A stretch of 64,000 bases of DNA from a virus. The position numbers were made by a program, and so were the translations under genes. Position 1 is the stretch's first letter; the number at the start of each line of letters is the position of its first letter. Below the pieces are notes generated by a model. That model did not search any database. It was not told the origin of the DNA and worked only from the letters and a program-made list of their open reading frames with translations. Location of the stretch: positions 96,862 through 160,861 of IMG/VR virus record IMGVR_UViG_3300025687_000001; one strand, 5' to 3'. Positions 9,029 through 16,687 of the stretch are shown here, piece after piece.

Positions 9029-9466
9029 ATGGGTGGGTACGCAGAGCCGCTGCATGTAGTCGTCTGCGACGACGACGACGTGGATGCTGAGCTAATAGTA
9101 GAAGCGTTGGAACGTGAAAGTGTCGCGGACAGCTATACTCATGTAGACAGCGGTCCAGCACTACTTGCTTACTTGCGAGACCCGAAGACTCCGAGACCTT
9201 GCCTCATCCTGCTCGACCTCTCCATGCCGGGTATGAACGGTCACGACACCCTAAGGGCCGTACGCGGTGACCGCAGCATTCGCGACATCGTAGTCTGCGT
9301 TTACTCGACGTCAGGCGAGCTACGAGATGTGCGCGAGGCACACGAGATCGGCGTCCAAGGCTATCTCAAGAAACCAGGCACAGCACCGAACGAGACGGAG
9401 CGGGTGGTGCGCGGCATCATGGCGCACTTAGAGTACTTCATCCTGCCGCACCCTCCGAGGGTGTAG
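9029..9466 (+). CDS. Receiver-domain response regulator 3 (Rcp1-like)
   Basis: 145 residues. CDDDDVDAE (residues 13-21), Asp63 in LLDLSMPGMNG, VYSTSG and a closing YLKKPG are all present. The pattern resembles the Rcp1-type single-domain regulators that pair with phytochrome-like kinases, consistent with the adjacent kinase. The ATG at 9029 follows the kinase stop by 1 nt. Confidence 0.88.
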   Translation: MGGYAEPLHVVVCDDDDVDAELIVEALERESVADSYTHVDSGPALLAYLRDPKTPRPCLILLDLSMPGMNGHDTLRAVRGDRSIRDIVVCVYSTSGELRDVREAHEIGVQGYLKKPGTAPNETERVVRGIMAHLEYFILPHPPRV

Positions 9467-9538
9467 TCGGACCCCCACTACCCCCCTACGCCCGCAAAAC
9501 CCTATACTTGCTGCACCAGACCATAGTGGGCGGTCAGT

Positions 9539-9847
9539 ATGCAGCGATTGTGGATGATTGCACAGGCAGATAACGGGTTTACCTGCTCTGACGTAACTGG
9601 GTCAACTAGAACGGTGCACGCCGGGGAACCCGCTGAGGCCTTGGCTGATTTGCTGTTTGAGCACTTTGAGAGCCTGTTCCGAACCAAGCACCGAGGCGGC
9701 CTGGTTATTCGCGTAGCGGGGCGTCGTACATCGGAAGATGACATCCTGGCAGCCGCCTACGAGGTAATCGACGCCCTGCCTCCGGAACTAAGAAGCCCTG
9801 TAGCTCGGGCGCTCAACCTGCTGCAGGGAGTAGACAGCGATGCGTGA
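9539..9847 (+). CDS. Hypothetical protein
   Basis: 102 residues, no recognisable motif. The C-terminal half is helical and acidic (EDDILAAAYEVIDALPPEL). A 72-nt non-coding gap before it ends the signalling operon, and its stop overlaps the next gene by 8 nt, so it probably belongs with the phosphoesterase. Confidence 0.6.
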   Translation: MQRLWMIAQADNGFTCSDVTGSTRTVHAGEPAEALADLLFEHFESLFRTKHRGGLVIRVAGRRTSEDDILAAAYEVIDALPPELRSPVARALNLLQGVDSDA

Positions 9848-11120
9848 AGACTTAGTAGCGACTGCTCGCGAGCTGTACGCACGCTACCAAAGCAGCCGAG
9901 AAGTAGCGCGCCGTATGGGCGTGCACAGGTCCACGGTCTCTCGTTGGTTAGCCGGAACGCAGGCCCCCACAGGTCCCACACAGACCGCAGATTCCTCGCA
10001 GCGCAAAGAGCTAAAAGACAGCATCGAAAACGGCGTACGCACTATTGAGTCCAACGATGTAGCTACGCTCGAGGACCTCTTGGCGGAGGCTAAGGTCGAC
10101 CTGGATGAGTGGTTGGTGGTCAAATACAACGTCGGCTACCACGTCGTAACCATCAAGGCCAAGCAGGCTGACGGTACACACAAACTCATCAAATCTAGGA
10201 ACCCTAAAATCAACGCGGTCCTAGAGCGCCGTCCCTCCTTCTTTGCCCCTGTTGTACGACCTGTAACACCACTAAAGCGCCGTGCAGTCCCGACCACTCC
10301 TGACGGAGTGGCACTAATTCTCCCGGACTCCCAGCACGGTTTTCGCCGCAAACCTGGCGGAGAGTTGGACCCTCTGCACGATGTACGCGCGTGCGACGTA
10401 GCCCTGCAGACCGCGGAGTTGCTTCAGCCGGATGAAATCGTGCTCTTGGGTGACATGTTGGATCTAGCCCCGTGGAGTTCGTACGCGCAGGAGCCCGAGC
10501 TCAAGTACACTACGCAACCCGCTATCGAGGCTCTCGCTGCCTGGCTGGGCGGCTTGAGGAAAGCGTGCCCCTCTGCGAAAATCACGTACCTCGAGGGCAA
10601 CCATGAGCACCGAATCATTAAGAAACTCAACGACGTACATGACGAAGCCTCTACTCTCCGCGGACCTGACTCAGACCTGCCTCTTCTTTCCATCCCCTAT
10701 TTACTATCTCTCAGCTCCTTGGATATCGACTATGTCGGACCGTACGGAGCTAGCTACTGGCTCTGGGGGGTTAGAATTCATCACGGCAATGTGGTCCGTG
10801 CACGCGGTGGGGACACCGCGGGGGCAATGTTAGCTCGAGCTACACACAGCCAGATCGTAGGGCACATCCATCGCCGTGAGGTGGCCTCCCGACGCATACG
10901 CACCGAGCACGGGCCGCAGACTGTTACAGCCCTAAGCCCTGGTTGCTTATGCCGGGTGGACGGCGCAGTGCCCCACAAGCAGGGGGCGGAGGTAGACTGG
11001 CAGCAGGGAATGGCGCTGGTCTACAGGCACGAAACTCGTGCTCAGTCTGTGCAACTCGTACCTATCAACGACGGCGTCGCGTACGTCCATGGGCACAAAA
11101 TTGAATCCAAAAACGATTAG
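9840..11120 (+). CDS. HTH-metallophosphoesterase fusion
   Basis: 426 residues. A helix-turn-helix (SSREVARRMGVHRSTVSRWL) lies near residues 18-38. After a linker comes a calcineurin-like phosphoesterase with metal motifs PDSQHG, GDMLDL, GNHEHR, HHGN and GHIHR. The family hydrolyses phosphodiesters, including DNA ends; a fused DNA-binding HTH suggests a nucleic-acid substrate or site-directed action, which is inference. Confidence 0.85.
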   Translation: MREDLVATARELYARYQSSREVARRMGVHRSTVSRWLAGTQAPTGPTQTADSSQRKELKDSIENGVRTIESNDVATLEDLLAEAKVDLDEWLVVKYNVGYHVVTIKAKQADGTHKLIKSRNPKINAVLERRPSFFAPVVRPVTPLKRRAVPTTPDGVALILPDSQHGFRRKPGGELDPLHDVRACDVALQTAELLQPDEIVLLGDMLDLAPWSSYAQEPELKYTTQPAIEALAAWLGGLRKACPSAKITYLEGNHEHRIIKKLNDVHDEASTLRGPDSDLPLLSIPYLLSLSSLDIDYVGPYGASYWLWGVRIHHGNVVRARGGDTAGAMLARATHSQIVGHIHRREVASRRIRTEHGPQTVTALSPGCLCRVDGAVPHKQGAEVDWQQGMALVYRHETRAQSVQLVPINDGVAYVHGHKIESKND

Positions 11121-11496
11121 CACTGTCCTCGGAGCGGTCACGGCTCTCTTTTTAGCCTGGTCTCAGCTAAAAGAAGTGCAAGTGCGCGCACAGAAGACGG
11201 CGATAGAAGTTGCAGGCGCTGCTCGCGCTGAAGCGCTAGCCACAGCTGCCCCCGTCACAAACGCGTGCGCTCGGGAGGTAGAAGCTCTTCGTGCCGAGTT
11301 TGACCTGGAGCGGCAGCTTCACATTAAGACCCGCATAGAGGTGCGTCGATTGCAGAGCTCTGCTCTGGTACGCCGGGACTCTCTGGAATGGGACGCTAGA
11401 GAGCTTCGCGAGGCGCGCGGCGAAGTATTCACCGGCCCCGAAGTTGACCTGGACTCACTGAAGCCTCCCGAGCGGGTCCTCCTGCCTAAGCTTTAA
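11089..11496 (+). CDS. Membrane-anchored coiled-coil protein (spanin-like candidate)
   Basis: 135 residues from ATG 11089, overlapping the phosphoesterase by 32 nt. A short basic N-terminus, one transmembrane segment (residues 8-24) and a long Ala/Glu/Arg-rich helix make the layout of an inner-membrane spanin (Rz type). Sequence support is only topological. Confidence 0.55.
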   Translation: MGTKLNPKTISTVLGAVTALFLAWSQLKEVQVRAQKTAIEVAGAARAEALATAAPVTNACAREVEALRAEFDLERQLHIKTRIEVRRLQSSALVRRDSLEWDARELREARGEVFTGPEVDLDSLKPPERVLLPKL

Positions 11497-11499
11497 TCT

Positions 11500-11507
11500 G
11501 GTATAAG
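11500..11507 (+). promoter_or_regulatory. TGGTATAAG-type promoter box
   Basis: CTGGTATAAG spans the previous stop region, with ATAAG at 11503, 13 nt before ATG 11516. No Shine-Dalgarno is visible in between. Confidence 0.5.
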
Positions 11508-11515
11508 CGGTTAGC

Positions 11516-11866
11516 ATGGAACCATGTAACTGCACCACTCGTCGTGTGGACCGACGCAGCACCTGCTCCAACGCAGTTGCGCTAAACCTGACCTACGGCG
11601 AATTCAATCTTTTCGGCGCCTGGCCTGAAGACACTGATGAGCAGCCTCTAGCTGGAAGCCTGACCGGCACCATGAGCCGTATTACACCGGCCAACCCCGA
11701 CTACGTTTTCATAGCGCGCGCAATGCTGCACGCCATCCTACGCAAGGGCTGGGTAGAGCGTATCAGCCCTTGCAAGGTTCGCATCACCGAGTCTGGCAAA
11801 GCTCTTCGCGAGCAAATCCGCTCTACGCCACACTGGCAAAAGACCGAGCCTAGACGAGAAGAGTAG
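11516..11866 (+). CDS. Small protein with winged-helix-like C-terminus
   Basis: 116 residues. An N-terminal Cys pair (CNC) is followed by AMLHAILRKGWVERI and KVRITESGKALREQ, which read like the recognition helix and wing of a MarR-style winged helix. DNA binding is therefore possible but unproven. It is directly preceded by the promoter box. Confidence 0.6.
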   Translation: MEPCNCTTRRVDRRSTCSNAVALNLTYGEFNLFGAWPEDTDEQPLAGSLTGTMSRITPANPDYVFIARAMLHAILRKGWVERISPCKVRITESGKALREQIRSTPHWQKTEPRREE

Positions 11867-11961
11867 TGGAGCTGACCCTGACAGACCCTGCCACCTTGTT
11901 CTTGGTGGTGGTTTGTTCCGGGTTGCTTGCTCGCGCGATCAGCAGCTATCTTGGCTGGTAG
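11866..11961 (+). CDS. Micro-membrane protein, 31 residues
   Basis: GTG start overlaps the preceding stop (TAGTG). The peptide is one hydrophobic helix (TLFLVVVCSGLLARAI) with short tails. Size and coupling are typical of phage micro-proteins such as holin accessories. There is no homology evidence. Confidence 0.4.
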   Translation: MELTLTDPATLFLVVVCSGLLARAISSYLGW

Positions 11962-11964
11962 AGT

Positions 11965-12014
11965 GCTGGGGGCTAGTTTGCCAGCTACGGGTACAACCCA
12001 AACTAGCCCCCAGC
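11965..12014 (+). terminator. 16-bp perfect stem-loop
   Basis: GCTGGGGGCTAGTTTG and CAAACTAGCCCCCAGC form a perfect 16-bp stem around an 18-nt loop, directly after the micro-ORF. No U-run follows, so it may be a processing or stability element rather than a classic terminator. Confidence 0.6.
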
Positions 12015-12115
12015 CGCTGGGAACTCGGACCGCGGAGGGACTAGGCGGGGGTGGGGCGACGCAGCGAGATACCCGTTAGCCCGCGACCTCCTACTATTTA
12101 GCTCAGGAGAATTAG

Positions 12116-12400
12116 GTGGCCCAGGACAGTCATCTAGGCATGTCTTCTTTCGAGAAACGCGAAGCACTAGGCATTGTTGTGCTGTTTGCTCTGCTGATGT
12201 CGTTGACCTGTAGCGTAATCACCTGCGGAACACCCAACAACACGGTCACTAAGTGCAGGGAGTGTAGTGTCGCTGCAGACTGCTACTACGGCGAAAAGTG
12301 CGGCTGCCCCATCGTAAGCGTAGGCGGCCGAAACCAGCGCCACTGCGGCGTGTGCGAGCCTAGCCTCTCCTCCGCTGAGAGCTACACCTGCGAGCTCTAG
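12116..12400 (+). CDS. Cys-rich secreted or membrane-anchored protein
   Basis: 94 residues. GTG 12116 has a good ribosome site (AGGAG, 9 nt upstream). A hydrophobic segment (IVVLFALLMSLTCSVITC) precedes a domain with about nine Cys (CRECSVAADC, KCGCPI, CGVC), likely disulphide-bonded outside the cytoplasm. Receptor or superinfection-exclusion roles are speculative. Confidence 0.65.
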   Translation: MAQDSHLGMSSFEKREALGIVVLFALLMSLTCSVITCGTPNNTVTKCRECSVAADCYYGEKCGCPIVSVGGRNQRHCGVCEPSLSSAESYTCEL

Positions 12401-12419
12401 TTTCTGGTAAAAGAAGGGG

Positions 12420-12491
12420 ATGGAGACATCCACTTCGGCCTCGTTGGAGGCCAAAAAGAGACACACTAAAACGGAGCTAGAAGGTGGCTGA
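12420..12491 (+). CDS. Micro-ORF, 23 residues
   Basis: A short Thr/Ser/Lys-rich peptide. Its ATG is 12 nt downstream of a CTGGTAAAAG variant of the promoter box, and its stop overlaps the next GTG start. It may mainly serve as a leader for the next gene. Confidence 0.35.
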   Translation: METSTSASLEAKKRHTKTELEGG

Positions 12492-12747
12492 CCCCCGCCT
12501 ACTCCACCCCCTAAACCGTCCCCCTCCAAGTCTGCGTAGCCTGTACTCGTTCACCGAGTTCGAGAAGCTCATCTACGCCGCCTCGTACGCTTCCTGGTAC
12601 GCCAGGGAGGTTGCCCAGCACGTGGACCAAGGCCGCGGCTACCCAGACTCTGGGTACCAGGTTCGGGCTGCTGAGGAAGCCCACACTCACGCTATAGATG
12701 CGGTCCTGGCTCTCCGCGCACAGGTTGCAGGCGTTGATGAGTTCTAG
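12484..12747 (+). CDS. Hypothetical protein
   Basis: 87 residues, GTG start inside the upstream micro-ORF. Mostly helical (FEKLIYAASYASWYAREVAQHV), aromatic and Ala-rich, without a membrane segment. It overlaps the following gene by 11 nt. Confidence 0.6.
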   Translation: MADPRLLHPLNRPPPSLRSLYSFTEFEKLIYAASYASWYAREVAQHVDQGRGYPDSGYQVRAAEEAHTHAIDAVLALRAQVAGVDEF

Positions 12748-13090
12748 CCAGCCTGACCCGGAGGACTTCGCTGACTTCGACATCGAGCGGGGTCCTCGTT
12801 ACACCCGGCATGCGCTGCTGCGTGCTAAGCAGCGATTCTCTGACCTACGCGCGTACAACGAAGACAGGATTCTTCGTGTTTTGGACGCAGCTCTGCTTGG
12901 AGGCGCCATAGTGGAAGACCCACTGCCCGGCACCTACCACGTCCGCAACCGTGCCTACGCCTGGTGCCCCGAGGAGCGAACTGTTACCGTTCGAGGACAC
13001 ATCAAGGGCAAAGCCGCGGACTTCATCATTGACCGTGACTCGGGCGTGGTGATTACCATCACTGACCCGTACTATGTGGAGCCTAAGTGA
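12737..13090 (+). CDS. DUF4258-like small protein
   Basis: 117 residues from ATG 12737. YTRHALLRAKQRFSD followed by a helix, a central Trp-Cys strand and a final VITITDPYY strand recalls the DUF4258/RelE-like fold, where an N-terminal 'H-A-x-x-R-x-x-x-R' helix precedes a beta sheet. If right it may be an RNA-directed effector; the match is by pattern only. Confidence 0.55.
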   Translation: MSSSQPDPEDFADFDIERGPRYTRHALLRAKQRFSDLRAYNEDRILRVLDAALLGGAIVEDPLPGTYHVRNRAYAWCPEERTVTVRGHIKGKAADFIIDRDSGVVITITDPYYVEPK

Positions 13091-13500
13091 GCAAGACCGA
13101 TAGCTACGCTACCCACCACGAAGGCGGGACGTACACTACCAACACTGACCCCGAAGAATGTGAGATCCTTCGTACTGCTGACACTGCTGGCACCGCCATC
13201 CAGGTCAACCAGTGGGACGTACGCCGACAGAACGGGCATTGGGCCTGGCAGCGCTGGCGGGGGCGTATGTGGCGCCTCACTGTGCTGCTGCTTCCGGTGC
13301 TGTACCTGACCTTCGCTCCCTTCGCTATGGTGGAGTTGGGCTTTGACGCTGGTTGGCGGCCCCTGACCGAGGAGAGCTTGTCCGGGGTTTGGATACGGGG
13401 GCTGCCTGCCACTTTCGCAGCAGTCTTCGTTAGCTTTTTCTGCTACGTAGTAGTGGTCCCGCTCTTGGGCGACCTCGCCCTCTGGGTCTGGAAGGGTTGA
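13087..13500 (+). CDS. Membrane protein with two transmembrane segments
   Basis: 137 residues, GTG overlapping the upstream stop. A soluble N-terminal third is followed by hydrophobic segments near 62-80 (LTVLLLPVLYLTFAPF) and 107-130 (FAAVFVSFFCYVVVVPLLG). No family recognised. Confidence 0.6.
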   Translation: MSKTDSYATHHEGGTYTTNTDPEECEILRTADTAGTAIQVNQWDVRRQNGHWAWQRWRGRMWRLTVLLLPVLYLTFAPFAMVELGFDAGWRPLTEESLSGVWIRGLPATFAAVFVSFFCYVVVVPLLGDLALWVWKG

Positions 13501-13504
13501 GGCT

Positions 13505-13762
13505 GTGTCAGCCCTAGGCAAAGCCTCGGCTATCTTGAAAGGCCAAGGGTGGGAGAACACCTTCACTGGAGCCATCCAGCACCCGAAAATCCACAGCATG
13601 GATCTTCCGGTGCACAAGAGCGTCTACGCCCACCCTGACGGGCGCGCCATGCACCTTCGGATGTTCTACAACGACTACGACACGGTAATCCTCGAGACCC
13701 CAGAAGGCCCCTCCATGCTGCACCACACGCAGCTTACTCGGGAGACGCTGTGCCCACACTAA
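13505..13762 (+). CDS. Hypothetical protein
   Basis: 85 residues from GTG 13505, 4 nt after the upstream stop. A His-rich soluble protein with alternating strands (VYAHPDGRAMHLRMFYNDYDTVILETPEG). No motif recognised. Confidence 0.6.
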   Translation: MSALGKASAILKGQGWENTFTGAIQHPKIHSMDLPVHKSVYAHPDGRAMHLRMFYNDYDTVILETPEGPSMLHHTQLTRETLCPH

Positions 13763-14007
13763 CCGACATGAGCAAGCCCCTTCAGGTACGCGTTGCTCGA
13801 GAGGACTTCCGCACAGACCCCGACGACGGGCTGTGCCCGTACCACTCTCTGTGCGAAAAGCGCGCGGGGCACCACGGACGCTGTGCTAACGGCAACCTGT
13901 CCTGGCTCACGAACAAGGCTCGCCCTGAGTTGTATTGGGGCGCTGACTTCGCTGATGCCTGGATGGAGCGCCACAAGCCGTACCTGAGAAAGAAGAAGCG
14001 CAAGTGA
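13750..14007 (+). CDS. Small Cys/His protein
   Basis: 85 residues from GTG 13750; ATG 13768 is an alternative start. CPYHSLC, HHGRC and a very basic tail (RKKKRK) suggest a small zinc-binding, nucleic-acid-contacting protein. It overlaps both neighbours. Confidence 0.6.
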   Translation: MPTLTDMSKPLQVRVAREDFRTDPDDGLCPYHSLCEKRAGHHGRCANGNLSWLTNKARPELYWGADFADAWMERHKPYLRKKKRK

Positions 14008-14240
14008 CGCACGCCTGGCTTGCCAGCACGTACAGCATCTGTGGTCTACTGGCTTACTTCGGTATCCTGATGACCGCCGTGCTGGCTGTGCACCAGAACC
14101 CTCCCGCTACAAGTGACAAGGAGTCGCGTGGAGAGCAGATCGTGCTGCTCTTCATGCTAGCGCTGGTTTGCATGGTCACGTGGCCTTTGCTGCTTGCGCT
14201 GCTTCTTGGGAAAACCACAAAGGATGGGAGCCTGGATTGA
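14004..14240 (+). CDS. Small membrane protein, two transmembrane helices
   Basis: 78 residues. Hydrophobic segments at about 8-28 and 48-67 are joined by a charged loop (DKESRGEQ). GTG overlaps the previous stop (GTGA). Holin-like in size and topology, but with no supporting sequence match. Confidence 0.55.
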   Translation: MTHAWLASTYSICGLLAYFGILMTAVLAVHQNPPATSDKESRGEQIVLLFMLALVCMVTWPLLLALLLGKTTKDGSLD

Positions 14241-14251
14241 CTCCCTATCTT

Positions 14252-14259
14252 TCATAAGA
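14252..14259 (+). promoter_or_regulatory. TCATAAG promoter box
   Basis: TTTCATAAG with ATAAG at 14254, 13 nt before ATG 14267. The intervening ACCGAG matches the spacer of the first copy near 5163. Confidence 0.5.
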
Positions 14260-14266
14260 AACCGAG

Positions 14267-14800
14267 ATGAGTAAGATCAACCTCTGCATCCACCTCGTGG
14301 TGGATGGAAAACCTGTTTACAAGACCCAAACCGCTAGCGTCGAAACCACTCGCATGGCCAGCACCGTACTGCAGGTGATGGTCGACGAACTCTTCGCGAG
14401 CTCCGAGGAGTGGGACGACAGCGCTGTCGAGAAGCTGTTGGAGGCCGCGAAGGGGGCGGAGCCTAGCTCCTGCGACCACAGACCTTCTTGGGCCCCAGAC
14501 TTGGGCAAGATGTTCTGTGTGTATTGTGGCATGGCTTGGGACGTGCCAGAAGCCGCGGCGAACACAGAGCCCGCAAAGCCTCGCTACTGCTACACCCCCG
14601 CGGACTCCAGGTTTCACCGGCTGACCGCGGACAAACGCATAGCTTGCACTGGGGTGCCCAACCCCTCCGGCGGAGGCTACGAGGTGGCCTCGGTGTTCGA
14701 AGAATCTCTGTGTACCGAGCCCGAGTGCCGGGAAGGGTGGGAGAAGAAGTCCTGCGAACCACGGTGTGAAGACATCGTCACACATCTGGGGGAGGAGTGA
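14267..14800 (+). CDS. Cys-rich hypothetical protein
   Basis: 177 residues. The N-terminal 60 residues form an alpha/beta domain; the rest carries CDH, CVYCG, CTGVP, CTEPEC and CEPRC clusters typical of one or two zinc knuckles. Preceded by a promoter box; followed by GTG overlap with the next gene. Confidence 0.6.
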   Translation: MSKINLCIHLVVDGKPVYKTQTASVETTRMASTVLQVMVDELFASSEEWDDSAVEKLLEAAKGAEPSSCDHRPSWAPDLGKMFCVYCGMAWDVPEAAANTEPAKPRYCYTPADSRFHRLTADKRIACTGVPNPSGGGYEVASVFEESLCTEPECREGWEKKSCEPRCEDIVTHLGEE

Positions 14801-15051
14801 GCAGCGCCCGCGCCGAGACCGGCGTAATGCAGTTTGGGGATGACTGGCCGGGATACTTCATCCGCGGCGACAACGTCATCCACATAAGGTTCGTTCTCAA
14901 GGGTCTGAGCGACGACCCGCCCGAAGGCATCGGGGTCCTGGAGTGGGCGCAGTTCCGCGCCGCCCTCGAGGACATGACCCGGTGCCTGCACAACGATAAC
15001 CCTGAGCAGAAGCTCAAGGATTGGAAAGATGTCGTCGCGGGTGTGGAGTAG
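14797..15051 (+). CDS. Hypothetical protein
   Basis: 84 residues, GTG overlapping the previous stop. An acidic small soluble protein (DDWPGYFIRGDNVIHIRFVL, then an amphipathic C-terminal helix). No motif recognised. Confidence 0.6.
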   Translation: MSSARAETGVMQFGDDWPGYFIRGDNVIHIRFVLKGLSDDPPEGIGVLEWAQFRAALEDMTRCLHNDNPEQKLKDWKDVVAGVE

Positions 15052-15280
15052 CAAATGGCAGCCCACCACTCCGCCCGAGGGCAAGACTGACATCCCCAAC
15101 CACACTCGATACTGGCCACGCACCGCTAAATGCAGTTGTTGTGGCCAGCGTCGGGTTGTGTGGATGAACGACGAGAGCCGACAAGGCCCAGACGGTGTTC
15201 TCTACTCCAAACGTCCGGGGTGCCAGAAGTGCTGTGAGAAGGGGGCGTGGAGAGCGGTGGAAGAGACTAGCGATGAGTAA
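15029..15280 (+). CDS. Zinc-ribbon protein
   Basis: 83 residues. CSCCGQRR and CQKCCEKG provide two Cys pairs about 30 residues apart, a zinc-ribbon arrangement. It overlaps the upstream gene by 23 nt and the downstream one by 8 nt. Confidence 0.6.
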   Translation: MSSRVWSSKWQPTTPPEGKTDIPNHTRYWPRTAKCSCCGQRRVVWMNDESRQGPDGVLYSKRPGCQKCCEKGAWRAVEETSDE

Positions 15281-15539
15281 GAAGCTTAGCCTCCGCCTCG
15301 GCTGGAAGCGCAACGCCGGCCTCGTTTGCGTTGCCTACAAGGCCTACACTGTTCACCTTGGTGTGCAGCCTCGAGACTGGCTGTGGGGCCCTGCGTACAG
15401 CTGGTACGATGGGTCCCTCCTGGAGTTTGGTCTTGGGCCGTGGATGCACGCAAATTGGTGCGAGTGTGCCAGTGAACCTGGGGACGTAGAACCTCCTGGT
15501 TGGCTGCAGGACTGGGTGGAGAAGCATGGCTGCCGGTGA
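15273..15539 (+). CDS. Hypothetical Trp-rich protein
   Basis: 88 residues from ATG 15273. It is rich in Trp and Gly (DWLWGPAYSWYDG, PGWLQDWVEKHG). Beta-rich and probably soluble. No family recognised. Confidence 0.55.
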   Translation: MSKKLSLRLGWKRNAGLVCVAYKAYTVHLGVQPRDWLWGPAYSWYDGSLLEFGLGPWMHANWCECASEPGDVEPPGWLQDWVEKHGCR

Positions 15540-15597
15540 GTACGGGTTGTACGAGCATGTGGCTACCGGCAACCGCGACGGGTGGGTGTGGTCCTAG
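15526..15597 (+). CDS. Micro-ORF, 23 residues
   Basis: ATG 15526 lies inside the end of the upstream gene and the stop overlaps the next GTG (TAGTG). It fits the coupling pattern of the operon, but with so short a reading frame it may be non-coding. Confidence 0.3.
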   Translation: MAAGEYGLYEHVATGNRDGWVWS

Positions 15598-15719
15598 TGT
15601 CGACGCCCCCCGCACCGGTAAACCCAGGGGCGCAGCCTGCGTCTACCAACAACGCTAACCTCGCAAGAGGCTTCAAGAATTTGGAGATGGATTGCCCCGC
15701 CCACGACACCTCTTCCTAG
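15597..15719 (+). CDS. Small Pro/Asn-rich protein, 40 residues
   Basis: GTG at 15597 overlaps the previous stop. The product is Pro/Ala/Asn-rich with a single Cys-Pro near the end. It fills an otherwise empty gap and keeps the overlapping-start style of the operon. Confidence 0.4.
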   Translation: MSTPPAPVNPGAQPASTNNANLARGFKNLEMDCPAHDTSS

Positions 15720-15940
15720 CACTAGCAGCGTCAGCAGAGCTACGCACTGCTTTGGCTGAGAGCGACGCAAACCTGAAGCTCTCGGAACCCCTGGAAGCGC
15801 TGCACCTCGCTGCTTGCGTTGTGAAAACGCTCGATAGCCAGCGGGGGGCTCCTCTGACAGCCGAGGATTCTCGGCTGTACAGAGAGCTACGCTGCTTGCC
15901 CCGCAACCACCCCTTGCGCCCCAGGCATCGTAGCTACTAG
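15692..15940 (+). CDS. Hypothetical helical protein
   Basis: 82 residues, read from TTG 15692 with GGAG upstream; no ATG or GTG fits. Ala/Leu-rich helices (LFLALAASAELRTALAES) are followed by a basic tail. The end runs into a terminator. Confidence 0.45.
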   Translation: MPRPRHLFLALAASAELRTALAESDANLKLSEPLEALHLAACVVKTLDSQRGAPLTAEDSRLYRELRCLPRNHPLRPRHRSY

Positions 15941-15971
15941 GAAGCGGAGGCCTCGCCTCTCCTTCCTTTTA
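15938..15971 (+). terminator. Rho-independent terminator
   Basis: AGGAAG-CGGAGGC and GCCTCTC-CTTCCT form an imperfect stem, then TTTTA. It closely resembles the terminator at 6442 and overlaps the stop of the upstream gene. Confidence 0.65.
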
Positions 15972-15975
15972 TGTG

Positions 15976-15983
15976 GCACAAGA
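15976..15983 (+). promoter_or_regulatory. TGGCACAAG promoter box
   Basis: A one-base variant of the TGGYATAAG box, 13 nt before ATG 15991 and directly after a terminator. It decides the start of the next gene. Confidence 0.5.
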
Positions 15984-15990
15984 TAAGGAC

Positions 15991-16557
15991 ATGTACGACC
16001 ACTACTTGTGGACAAAGGCACAAGAGAACATTCGGATCGCTCTCGGCCTACACCCACCGCACATAGTTTTTTGGATGTGGCACAGAGAGTGGGCTCCTGC
16101 GGGAGCTCGCGACTACCGCATCCTGCGAGCTAAGCTGGATCTCAAAGCATGCCAGGCAGCAGCCGCTACGATGCGTACCCAGGAAGACAACCTGGTGCGC
16201 TTATTTGATGAGACAGGGGACGCAGAGTTCCGCAGGAAAGCGGAGAAGCTGCGTAAGCATCGAGAGGGGGCGCTTACTCGGGAGTTGCGTCTAAGGCACC
16301 TGGCGCTGGGCTTTCTTCGGGAGAAACCGCGGTCTCTTGTAGCGCCTCGCGGGAGCTTTACGGGCAGACGCCGTGTGTGGTACTTAGTGCCCTCTGGAGA
16401 AATCCTCTCCTACGCGTACTTAGCCACTATGAACTGCAGTATGGTGGATACGGAGCACGGTCTACACGCAGACAACATCAGCGGCCACGTGACCACCTCA
16501 CTTAACTCCACTAAATTTTTCGTTAGAGCGCTAGACTCTTGGTTGAGAGAGACGTGA
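15991..16557 (+). CDS. Hypothetical protein
   Basis: 188 residues. A central basic helical region (residues 45-110, many Arg/Lys and Glu) is followed by a beta-rich C-terminus. ATG 15991 is chosen over GTG 15973 because the promoter box sits between them. The stop overlaps a micro-ORF. Confidence 0.6.
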   Translation: MYDHYLWTKAQENIRIALGLHPPHIVFWMWHREWAPAGARDYRILRAKLDLKACQAAAATMRTQEDNLVRLFDETGDAEFRRKAEKLRKHREGALTRELRLRHLALGFLREKPRSLVAPRGSFTGRRRVWYLVPSGEILSYAYLATMNCSMVDTEHGLHADNISGHVTTSLNSTKFFVRALDSWLRET

Positions 16558-16628
16558 AATACCTCTACACAAACCCACACAAGGTCTATGAGTTTCTATC
16601 TAGGGCCCAGCACAAAGCTACTGCTTAA
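16554..16628 (+). CDS. Micro-ORF, 24 residues
   Basis: GTG overlaps the upstream stop (GTGA). A basic, aromatic peptide (KYLYTNPHKVYEFLSR). Overlaps the next micro-ORF in another frame. Confidence 0.35.
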   Translation: MKYLYTNPHKVYEFLSRAQHKATA

Positions 16629-16677
16629 GACCACTGCGGGCGTCGGGGGCATCGCCATTCTCATTGGTGTAGTATAG
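16588..16677 (+). CDS. Micro-membrane protein, 29 residues
   Basis: The ATG-started peptide has a polar N-terminus and one hydrophobic, glycine-containing helix (TTAGVGGIAILIGVV). It resembles the 31-residue peptide at 11866 in size and topology. Confidence 0.4.
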   Translation: MSFYLGPSTKLLLKTTAGVGGIAILIGVV

Positions 16678-16687
16678 CTGGAAGTAC

